Assembly: GCA_913061425.1 (NCBI GenBank)
Contig: CAJXUO010000005.1
Span: forward strand, 1 to 14,239
DNA: 14,239 bases
From: an uncultured Lutibacter sp.
GTDB lineage: Bacteria > Bacteroidota > Bacteroidia > Flavobacteriales > Flavobacteriaceae
Direction of reading: 5' to 3'
Position 1 is the stretch's first letter. Each line of letters opens with the position of its first letter. The position numbers and the translations under genes were made by a program. The notes beneath the pieces were generated by a model, which was not told where the DNA came from, searched no databases, and was given only the letters and a program-made list of their open reading frames with translations. Shown in pieces: positions 1 to 6,113 of the stretch.

Positions 1-2
1 TG

Positions 3-1730
3 AAAAATACGGGGAAAGAGTTTATGCCATCCTTAAATGAAGGCTCATTTTTATTAATGCCAACATCGATGCCTCATTCTGGCGTAGCCGAAAATAAACG
101 TGTCTTACAGCAATTAGATATGGCAGTAGCCAGTATCCCAGAAATTGAAACTGTAGTTGGTAAGGCAGGTAGAACAGAATCTGCTTTGGATCCTGCACCG
201 CTCTCGATGTATGAGAATATTATTCAGTATAAATCTGAATATATGTTGAATAAAAATGGAGAACGTCAACGCTATAAAGTGAATGATGATGACTTATTTG
301 AATTAAAAGATGGTCGTTTTATTGAAAATCCAAATACAACAGAAAATGGCACTTTTACCGCAGTCAAAAAGTCTCAATTAGTTGAAGATAAAAGGGGAGA
401 ATTCTACCGTAATTGGCGACCAGAAATAAAAACGCCAGATGATATTTGGAAAGAAATTATAAAAGTCACCAAATTACCAGGAGTAACCTCAGCACCCAAA
501 TTACAACCTATTGAAACACGATTGGTAATGCTGCAAACGGGAATGCGAGCACCAATGGGCATAAAGGTGAAAGGACAAGATTTAAAACAAATAGAAGACT
601 TTGGTGTGCAATTAGAAACCTTTTTAAAACAAGTTGAAGGCGTAAAACAGGAAGCCGTTTTTGCAGACCGTATTGTTGGAAAACCGTATTTATTAATAGA
701 TATTGATCGAGAAAAAATTGCTCGTTATGGTATTTCAATACAAGACGTACAGGGTGTATTAAAAGTTGCTGTTGGCGGAATGGTATTGACTCAAACAGTT
801 GAAGGTAGAGAACGGTACGGAATACGAGTACGTTACCCAAGAGAATTACGAGCAAACCCAACCAATTTAAAACAAATTTATATTCCTGTTCATAAAGGAA
901 GTCCTGTTCCTTTAAGTGAATTGGCAACCATTCGATATGAACAAGGTCCGCAAGTCATTAAAAGTGAAGACACCTTTTTAATAGGCTATGTATTGTTCGA
1001 TAAATTGGATGGATTTGCAGAAGTGAATGTGGTTGAAAGTGCACAAGCCTTGATTCAGAAAAAAATTGATTCAGGCGAATTGGTCGTACCAAAAGGAATT
1101 AACTATAAGTTCACAGGAACGTATGAAAATCAGTTAAGAGCAGAAGCAACACTTTCTGTTGTTGTGCCATTAGCATTGGCAATTATCTTTTTAATATTGT
1201 ATTTCCAATTCCGTTCTGTGACAACATCCTTAATGGTGTTTACAGGTATTGCAGTAGCCTTTTCTGGAGGCTTTATTATGATTTGGCTATATGGTCAGGA
1301 TTGGTTTTTAAACTTCAATTTCTTCGGTGAGAATCTTCGTGACTTGTTCCAAATGCATACCATCAATTTAAGTGTAGCGGTTTGGGTTGGATTTATTGCG
1401 CTCTTCGGAATAGCAACCGATGATGGCGTGGTGATGGCAACCTATTTAAAACAAACCTTTGAGAGAAACACACCAGAAAATATAAAGGAAATAAGAGCAT
1501 CTATAGTCGAAGCAGGAGAAAAACGAATCAGACCGTGCTTAATGACAACCGCAACAACCATACTGGCATTGTTACCTATACTCACCTCAACAGGTAGAGG
1601 TAGTGATATTATGATTCCTATGGCAATACCAAGTTTTGGAGGTATGCTGATCGCTCTAATCACCTTATTTGTTGTTCCTGTTTTATTTAGCTGGAAACAA
1701 GAAGTTCAACTTAAAAGAACAGTAAAATGA
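3..1730 (+). CDS. cusA: CusA-type heavy-metal RND efflux pump, C-terminal part (5' end outside window)
   Basis: This is the inner-membrane RND permease of a CusCBA-like exporter, using the proton gradient to pump Cu(I)/Ag(I) from periplasm or cytoplasm into an outer-membrane channel. The frame is open back to the window edge, so the Met codon at 24 is internal (the context KEFMPSLNEG matches the middle of CusA). The three methionines of the E. coli CusA binding site (M573, M623, M672) have counterparts in LLMPTS (codon at 57), PLSMYE (207) and RLVMLQ (528), which favours monovalent copper/silver over Zn/Co/Cd. Five hydrophobic segments at the C-terminus fit TM8-TM12. Compared with E. coli CusA there is an extra block of about 55-60 charged residues after the second Met (about 236-416) and a longer TM9-TM10 loop. 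The CusA E939 position appears as Asp (GIATDDGVV) and K984 as Cys (RIRPCLMTT). It overlaps the next gene by 4 bases (ATGA). Confidence 0.93.
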   Translation, partial: KNTGKEFMPSLNEGSFLLMPTSMPHSGVAENKRVLQQLDMAVASIPEIETVVGKAGRTESALDPAPLSMYENIIQYKSEYMLNKNGERQRYKVNDDDLFELKDGRFIENPNTTENGTFTAVKKSQLVEDKRGEFYRNWRPEIKTPDDIWKEIIKVTKLPGVTSAPKLQPIETRLVMLQTGMRAPMGIKVKGQDLKQIEDFGVQLETFLKQVEGVKQEAVFADRIVGKPYLLIDIDREKIARYGISIQDVQGVLKVAVGGMVLTQTVEGRERYGIRVRYPRELRANPTNLKQIYIPVHKGSPVPLSELATIRYEQGPQVIKSEDTFLIGYVLFDKLDGFAEVNVVESAQALIQKKIDSGELVVPKGINYKFTGTYENQLRAEATLSVVVPLALAIIFLILYFQFRSVTTSLMVFTGIAVAFSGGFIMIWLYGQDWFLNFNFFGENLRDLFQMHTINLSVAVWVGFIALFGIATDDGVVMATYLKQTFERNTPENIKEIRASIVEAGEKRIRPCLMTTATTILALLPILTSTGRGSDIMIPMAIPSFGGMLIALITLFVVPVLFSWKQEVQLKRTVK

Positions 1731-2944
1731 AAAGAATAGTTTTAATACTAATTTGCCTTTTGTCTTTGACTTTCTCTAATGCACAACAATTAGAAACATT
1801 CATAGAAGAAGCCTTAACAAACAGTCCTGAAATTCAGAAATTTGAATTGCAATACAGTATTGCTTCTGAAAAGGTAAATGAAGTAAACACGATTCCGAAT
1901 ACAGAATTTGGTGTAGGCTATTTTGTAAGCGAACCAGAAACACGTACAGGAGCACAACGTTTTAAAATTTCGGCTAAACAAATGTTACCTTGGTTTGGTA
2001 ATATAACCGCACGAGAGAACTATGTGAGTTCGTTGGCAGAGGCTACATATGAAAACATTGCTATTGCTAAACGAAAATTAATAGCTTCTGTATCACAATC
2101 TTATTACAATTTGTATGCGAATATGGCAAAGCAAGAGGTATTGATAGAAAATATTAATCTACTTGAAACTTATGAAACATTAGCGCTAACATCCGTTGAG
2201 GTTGGTAAAGCATCAGTTGTAGATGTATTGCGTTTGCAAATGCGCCAAAATGAAATGGAGCAATTAAAGAACGTTTTAGAACAACAGTATTTAGCTGAAC
2301 AAACTGCGTTTAATAATCTTTTGAATAGGGAGAATGACATTGAAATTTTCACTTTAAATAAACTGATAATTCCTTCCGTAGATTTTGAAATAAATTCTGA
2401 AGATTTAGCACTACATCCTGAATTACTAAAATATGATAAACTTTACCAATCCGTAGAAAAATCGGAATTACTTAACCAAAAAGAAAGTAGTCCTATGATT
2501 GGTTTTGGTTTGGATTATATCAATGTAGAAAAACGTCCAAATATGAATTTTAGTGACAATGGAAAAGACATTATTATGCCTATGGTATCGGTTTCTATTC
2601 CAATATTCAACACTAAATACGAATCTCAAACAAAACAAAACGAATTGCAACAACAGGAAATTGTGGCACAAAAACAAGAACGCTTAAATACCTTAGAAAC
2701 GCTTTTGGATAAAGCAGTAAAGAATAGAATTTCAGCAAGAATACGTTATTCAACTCAAGCCAAAAACTTAAAGCAAGCCAAAGATGCAGAGGAAATTTTA
2801 ATTAAAAGCTACGAAACAGGAACGATTGATTTTAATGACGTTTTGGACATTCAGGAATTACAATTAAAGTTTCAACTAAACCAAGTAGAATCAGTAAAAA
2901 CTTATTATGAGCAAACGACCATTATTAATTATTTAAGAAACTAA
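1727..2944 (+). CDS. TolC/CusC-type outer-membrane efflux channel
   Basis: A 405-residue outer-membrane factor expected to form the trimeric exit duct of the RND complex. It has a signal peptide ending SNAQ at about residue 19, then the two repeats of long amphipathic helices separated by short beta-strand segments typical of the OEP family (for example ARENYVSSLAEATYENIAIAKRKL and the Gln-rich helix near residues 300-330). Unlike E. coli CusC it has no lipobox cysteine, so it is probably not lipidated. The start ATG overlaps the cusA stop (ATGA), indicating translational coupling and shared stoichiometry. Its last codons (EQTTIINYLRN, stop) recur as a DNA fragment near 4625. Substrate specificity comes from the neighbouring pump, not from this protein. 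Confidence 0.92.
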   Translation: MKRIVLILICLLSLTFSNAQQLETFIEEALTNSPEIQKFELQYSIASEKVNEVNTIPNTEFGVGYFVSEPETRTGAQRFKISAKQMLPWFGNITARENYVSSLAEATYENIAIAKRKLIASVSQSYYNLYANMAKQEVLIENINLLETYETLALTSVEVGKASVVDVLRLQMRQNEMEQLKNVLEQQYLAEQTAFNNLLNRENDIEIFTLNKLIIPSVDFEINSEDLALHPELLKYDKLYQSVEKSELLNQKESSPMIGFGLDYINVEKRPNMNFSDNGKDIIMPMVSVSIPIFNTKYESQTKQNELQQQEIVAQKQERLNTLETLLDKAVKNRISARIRYSTQAKNLKQAKDAEEILIKSYETGTIDFNDVLDIQELQLKFQLNQVESVKTYYEQTTIINYLRN

Positions 2945-2971
2945 AAAAAATATAATTTAAAATTTATAAAA

Positions 2972-3607
2972 ATGAAAAACGTAAAAACAACAACAATTTT
3001 AGCAATGGCTTTTATAAGCCTAACTGTAATGTCTTGTAAAGACAGCAAAAAGGAGCAGGTAAATGAAGAGTCCCATACTGAAATGAACCACGATAATAGT
3101 GATGGACATCACGATAATGATACATCTGAAATGAACCACGACAACATGAATGCATCTAAAGATATGATGGATTCCAACGCACAAGATTCCGATGCGAAAC
3201 AAGTAGTAGCAGATTATATGGCACTTAAAGATGCTTTAGTAGAAACTAATAAAGACAAAGCTGCAAAGGCTGGAAAGAAACTTGAAAGCACTTTGAGCGG
3301 TTTTAACGTGAGTAACTATACTTCTGAACAGCAAAAAGAATTGAAAGACATTATCGATGATGCCAAAGAGCATGCAAAACATATTGCGAAAAGTCCTATT
3401 GCACACCAACGTGAACATTTCAAAATTTTGAGTAAAGATGTAGTGGATATGATTGCAATTACAGGAACAGAAACTACCTTATACCAACAATTTTGTCCAA
3501 TGTATGATAAAGGTTCTGCTTGGTTGAGTATGAGCAAAGACATTAAAAATCCTTACTACGGTAGTAAAATGTTAAACTGCGGCAAAGTTCAAAAGGAAAT
3601 TAACTAA
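2972..3607 (+). CDS. DUF3347 lipoprotein with His/Met-rich linker
   Basis: A predicted periplasmic lipoprotein of 211 residues; the lipobox is TVMSC with Cys22 as the acylation site. Residues about 35-66 form a low-complexity linker rich in His, Met, Asp and Asn (repeats of EMNHDN), a composition suited to binding copper or silver. Residues about 77-211 are a DUF3347 domain: [10 protein letters not shown], a helical middle with several His, then the signature YQQFCPM, AWLS, NPYYG and MLNCG, giving Cys175, Met177, Met200 and Cys203 as possible metal ligands. The same domain closes the adaptor protein encoded at 6114-7886. DUF3347 has no proven biochemical role that I can cite; a metal-chaperone or sensor role in the periplasm is inferred from residues and context. 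It abuts the next start codon with no gap. Confidence 0.88.
   Translation: MKNVKTTTILAMAFISLTVMSCKDSKKEQVNEESHTEMNHDNSDGHHDNDTSEMNHDNMNASKDMMDSNAQDSDAKQVVADYMALKDALVETNKDKAAKAGKKLESTLSGFNVSNYTSEQQKELKDIIDDAKEHAKHIAKSPIAHQREHFKILSKDVVDMIAITGTETTLYQQFCPMYDKGSAWLSMSKDIKNPYYGSKMLNCGKVQKEIN
3078..3141 (+). repeat. Imperfect in-frame tandem repeat encoding EMNHDN
   Basis: The 16-base string CTGAAATGAACCACGA occurs at 3078 and again at 3126, a 48-base period, with a diverged half-copy (ATCACGATAATGAT) between them. It encodes the His/Met-rich linker of the DUF3347 lipoprotein. The pattern suggests slippage or duplication expanded a metal-binding linker while keeping the frame. Confidence 0.75.
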
Positions 3608-4060
3608 ATGAAAATTGTGAAAATCATAGCATTGATTTTATTGGTAGGTTTTCTGTGTATACAGTTTGTACCCACAAATCTAAATCAAAGTAATATTGTG
3701 CCAAAAACTGATTTTTTGTTGATAAACAATCCACCAGAAAACTTAAGCACACTTTTACAAGAATCCTGCTATGATTGTCACAGTAATAACACAGGTTACC
3801 CTTGGTATAATAAAATTCAACCCGTTGCTTGGTTTCTAGAAAATCATATAGCAGATGGAAAGGATGAATTGAATTTCAATGAATGGGATGCATTATCAAA
3901 CCGTAGAAAAAAGAGCAAATTAAAGTCAATAATAAGTCAAATTAAAGATGATAAAATGCCCTTAAGTCCTTATGTTATTATCCACAAGGGTGCTGTATTT
4001 TCAGAAACTGAAAAACAGGAAATAATTCAATGGATGACACAATTAAAGGACAGTTTATAA
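3608..4060 (+). CDS. Haem-binding domain (Haem_bd) membrane-anchored protein
   Basis: A 150-residue protein with one N-terminal hydrophobic segment (residues 5-20) that serves as a signal anchor or uncleaved signal, followed by a periplasmic domain. The motif CYDCH at residues 54-58 is a CxxCH c-type haem attachment site. It is followed by the Haem_bd family pattern: YPWYNKIQPVAWFL, NFNEWD, and KMPLSPY, where Met117 could be the distal haem ligand. Family members are small periplasmic haem proteins of undefined electron-transfer role. It starts on the base after the DUF3347 stop, so the two are surely co-transcribed. A haem protein in a copper operon could oxidise Cu(I) or pass electrons to a copper site; this is inference only. 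Confidence 0.87.
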   Translation: MKIVKIIALILLVGFLCIQFVPTNLNQSNIVPKTDFLLINNPPENLSTLLQESCYDCHSNNTGYPWYNKIQPVAWFLENHIADGKDELNFNEWDALSNRRKKSKLKSIISQIKDDKMPLSPYVIIHKGAVFSETEKQEIIQWMTQLKDSL

Positions 4061-4082
4061 ATAACAATTAAATATAATAAAA

Positions 4083-4584
4083 ATGAAAAATTCAAAAAGG
4101 AGTATAGCAATGATGCTACTATTAGCCGTTTCTTTTACTAATGCACAAGAAGAAAATCAGAAGGACCATACAATCGATGTAAACAAAGAGGCTGTTTTGA
4201 AAGTTATGAAATCTTATAAAAATGCCATTCAAAATTTAACAACAGATGGCACATTTGAACTATTCACACAAGATGCTACCGTTTTTGAACAAGGCAAGGT
4301 AGAAGGAACCTATAAAGAGTATATAAATCATCATTTAGGACCGGAATTAGGACACTTTAAAAGCTTTACATTCAGGTTATAACATCGATATTACTGTCAA
4401 TTTACCTTATGCTTATACTACAGAAAATTATCTATATACAATAGTTTTAAAAGGAGATGAATCAAAAGGAAAGAAAGAACGTACCATTAAAAGTAAAGGT
4501 GTCGCTACTTCAATTCTTAAAAAGATAAACGGTGTGTTTAAAATTGTTCACACCCATAGTTCTTTTAAAAAGTTAAAGCAATAG
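4083..4584 (+). pseudogene. NTF2/SnoaL-like secreted protein, frameshifted
   Basis: The first frame gives 99 residues: a signal peptide ending TNAQ, then an NTF2/SnoaL-like alpha+beta start (VLKVMKSYKNAIQNLTTDGT, FELFTQDATVFEQGKVEGTY, HHLGPELGHFKSF) and an early stop at 4380-4382. From 4372 the frame shifted by one base reads on for 70 codons to a TAG at 4582, with clear continuation of the fold (SGYNIDITVNLPYAYTTENY, KGVATSILKK, KIVHTHSSF). Together they would make about 167 residues, a normal size for a secreted protein of this family. The break at 4371-4374 fits the loss of two T from a T run or gain of one base. Family members often bind small ligands or act as scaffolds; the function here is unknown. 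A sequencing error would restore an intact gene. Confidence 0.85.
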
Positions 4585-4624
4585 AACAAATTGTACCCTA
4601 ATTAGAAAAGGAATTTTTTCCTAA

Positions 4625-4660
4625 GAGCAAACGACGATTATTAATTATTTAACCAATTAA
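4625..4660 (+). repeat. Duplicate of the tolC 3' end (recombination scar)
   Basis: Bases 4625-4652 match 2909-2936, the last codons of the TolC gene, at 27 of 28 positions (C to G at 4636), and weaker similarity runs on to the stop. Read in the same frame it encodes EQTTIINYLTN and a TAA stop, versus EQTTIINYLRN and TAA in the full gene. A TAA codon sits just before the fragment in that frame and nothing upstream resembles tolC, so only the tail remains. It lies directly ahead of the decarboxylase-like gene. A weak 5-base hairpin (AGGAA/TTCCT, 4609-4622) precedes it. Confidence 0.88.
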
Positions 4661-4664
4661 AAAA

Positions 4665-5390
4665 ATGAAGAGATCAGTAAATTTAATAATAGCTACAATT
4701 TTGGTATTGCTTTTTAGCTCCTGTCAAAATACAGACAAGAAGGCAATCGCAACAGAAGTTAAATATTCAGGTGCTTTAAAAACTATTATGTCAGGTAGCA
4801 TTCAATCAGTAATTAGTTTAGATAGTCTTTCAAACAAAAAACAGCTCTATGCTCTTGGTGCTGTGGAAAATCTAGAAGGTGAAATCCAAATATTTGATAG
4901 TAAACCAAGCAATAGTTTTGTGGTTGATAGCACTTTGAAAATTATAGATTCATATAAACTAAAAGCAGCTTTATTGGTGTACGCTGAAGTTGCAGAATGG
5001 GACTCTTATGAAATTTCAAATATTACAACAAAAAACGATTTAGAAGAGAAAATTTTTGAAACAGCTAAAAGTAAAGGGATAAACATAGAAAAACCCTTTC
5101 CATTCTTATTAGAAGGCGCCGTATCTTCATTAGATTGGCACGTCATTAAATGGAAAGAAGGTGATATTATTCACAATCATAAAAAGCATAAAGAGGCAGG
5201 CTTAAATGGTACATTGAGAAATACAGGTGTTGAAATATTAGGGTTTTACTCCACAAAACATAAAGCAGTTTTTACGCATCATACTACTAATATGCATATG
5301 CATTTTAAAACAGATGATAATAACATTGCTGGACACATTGATGATTTACAATTAGATAATCAATTAATACTAAAATTACCAAAACAGTGA
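4665..5390 (+). CDS. Acetolactate-decarboxylase-like lipoprotein
   Basis: A 241-residue protein with a lipobox (LFSSC, Cys20), so it is exported and lipidated. Its body matches the alpha-acetolactate decarboxylase fold: an N-terminal block with the LEGEI segment (Glu73, like the DGE active-site Glu of the family), a FPFLLEGAVSSLDWHV core, GTLRNTGVEILGFYSTKH, and the metal site MHMHFKTDDNNIAGHID. His211, His213 and His224 have exactly the HxH-x10-H spacing of the zinc ligands in the Bacillus brevis enzyme (His194, His196, His207). Further His clusters (HNHKKHK, THH) surround it. True enzymes convert cytosolic acetolactate to acetoin, but a lipoprotein form in a metal operon would be periplasmic, where that substrate is not expected. 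It may bind metal or act on another substrate. The gene overlaps the next by 4 bases (GTGA). Confidence 0.82.
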   Translation: MKRSVNLIIATILVLLFSSCQNTDKKAIATEVKYSGALKTIMSGSIQSVISLDSLSNKKQLYALGAVENLEGEIQIFDSKPSNSFVVDSTLKIIDSYKLKAALLVYAEVAEWDSYEISNITTKNDLEEKIFETAKSKGINIEKPFPFLLEGAVSSLDWHVIKWKEGDIIHNHKKHKEAGLNGTLRNTGVEILGFYSTKHKAVFTHHTTNMHMHFKTDDNNIAGHIDDLQLDNQLILKLPKQ

Positions 5391-6112
5391 AACACACCTA
5401 TAAAATTGAAGGAATGACTTGCAATAATTGTAAGGCTTCCGTAGAAAAATATTTAACCCCATTAGAACACGTCACCAATGTTTCTATTCATCTTGAAAAT
5501 GGAGAAGCAGAAGTGACAATGAATAAACATATTACAACTGACGTACTTCAAAATGCATTACCAGAAAAATATACTTTATCCGAAAAGGATGAAAAAAAAG
5601 TGTTTTCATCTGCGATGGTTGTTGATGAAGAAAAAACTAAACTACAACAACTAAAGCCTTTGTTACTCATTATCTTTTATATCGCTTCGGCGAGTATATT
5701 ACTTCATTATAAAGATTGGAGTTGGAGCGAGTTTATGCTCGATTTTATGGGTTTATTTTATATCGTATTTAGTTTCTTTAAAATGTTAGACTTAAAAGGG
5801 TTTCCAGCATCTTTTAGTATGTATGATCCAATTGCAAAAAGAGTTCCTTTTTATGGAAAAATATACCCATTTATAGAAACTGGATTAGGGTTGATGTTCT
5901 TAATGCGTTTTGAAATAGACATTGCATTAATCGTAACACTAGTTATCTTAGGAATAACCACTATTGGAGTAACAAAAACATTATTAGATAAAAAATCTCT
6001 ACGATGCGCATGTTTAGGAACTGCCTTAAAGTTACCTATGACAGAAGCAACTTTTATAGAAAATGGTATTATGATCGTAATGGCTGTACTAATGTTATTA
6101 AACATCTTTTAA
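5387..6112 (+). CDS. HMA metal-binding domain fused to MauE/DoxX-like membrane domain
   Basis: A 241-residue fusion. Residues 1-68 are a heavy-metal-associated domain with GMTCNNC (Cys12, Cys15), the ferredoxin-like fold that carries Cu(I) in CopZ and P-type ATPases. Residues about 90-240 contain four hydrophobic helices resembling MauE/DoxX membrane proteins, including FKMLDLKGFPASFSMYDPIA and the CACLGT motif (Cys207, Cys209) near the membrane face. Such fusions are usual in Bacteroidetes metal loci; moving metal or thiol reducing power across the membrane is a reasonable guess, not proven. It begins with GTG inside the previous gene's stop (GTGA), so expression probably depends on translational coupling. 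The HMA domain precedes the first helix without a signal peptide, so it is probably cytoplasmic. Confidence 0.88.
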   Translation: MKHTYKIEGMTCNNCKASVEKYLTPLEHVTNVSIHLENGEAEVTMNKHITTDVLQNALPEKYTLSEKDEKKVFSSAMVVDEEKTKLQQLKPLLLIIFYIASASILLHYKDWSWSEFMLDFMGLFYIVFSFFKMLDLKGFPASFSMYDPIAKRVPFYGKIYPFIETGLGLMFLMRFEIDIALIVTLVILGITTIGVTKTLLDKKSLRCACLGTALKLPMTEATFIENGIMIVMAVLMLLNIF

Positions 6113-6113
6113 A

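Noticed and set aside
508..927. 139-codon open frame on the - strand
   Set aside because: It is fully antisense to a conserved part of cusA, with Leu/Phe-rich composition and no family resemblance.
4061..4073. ATAACAATTAAAT shared by the leaders at 4061 and 7890
   Set aside because: A 13-base match in very AT-rich leaders just after stop codons; most likely reflects general leader composition, not a regulatory element.
4365..4384. Programmed ribosomal frameshift to explain the broken NTF2-like gene
   Set aside because: The required shift is +1 (or -2), with no slippery heptamer, rare-codon pause or strong downstream structure seen; a mutation or sequencing error is simpler.
4609..4622. AGGAA-TTTT-TTCCT hairpin as a terminator before the decarboxylase-like gene
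   Set aside because: The stem is only 5 pairs and is not followed by a T run; it would not stop transcription reliably.
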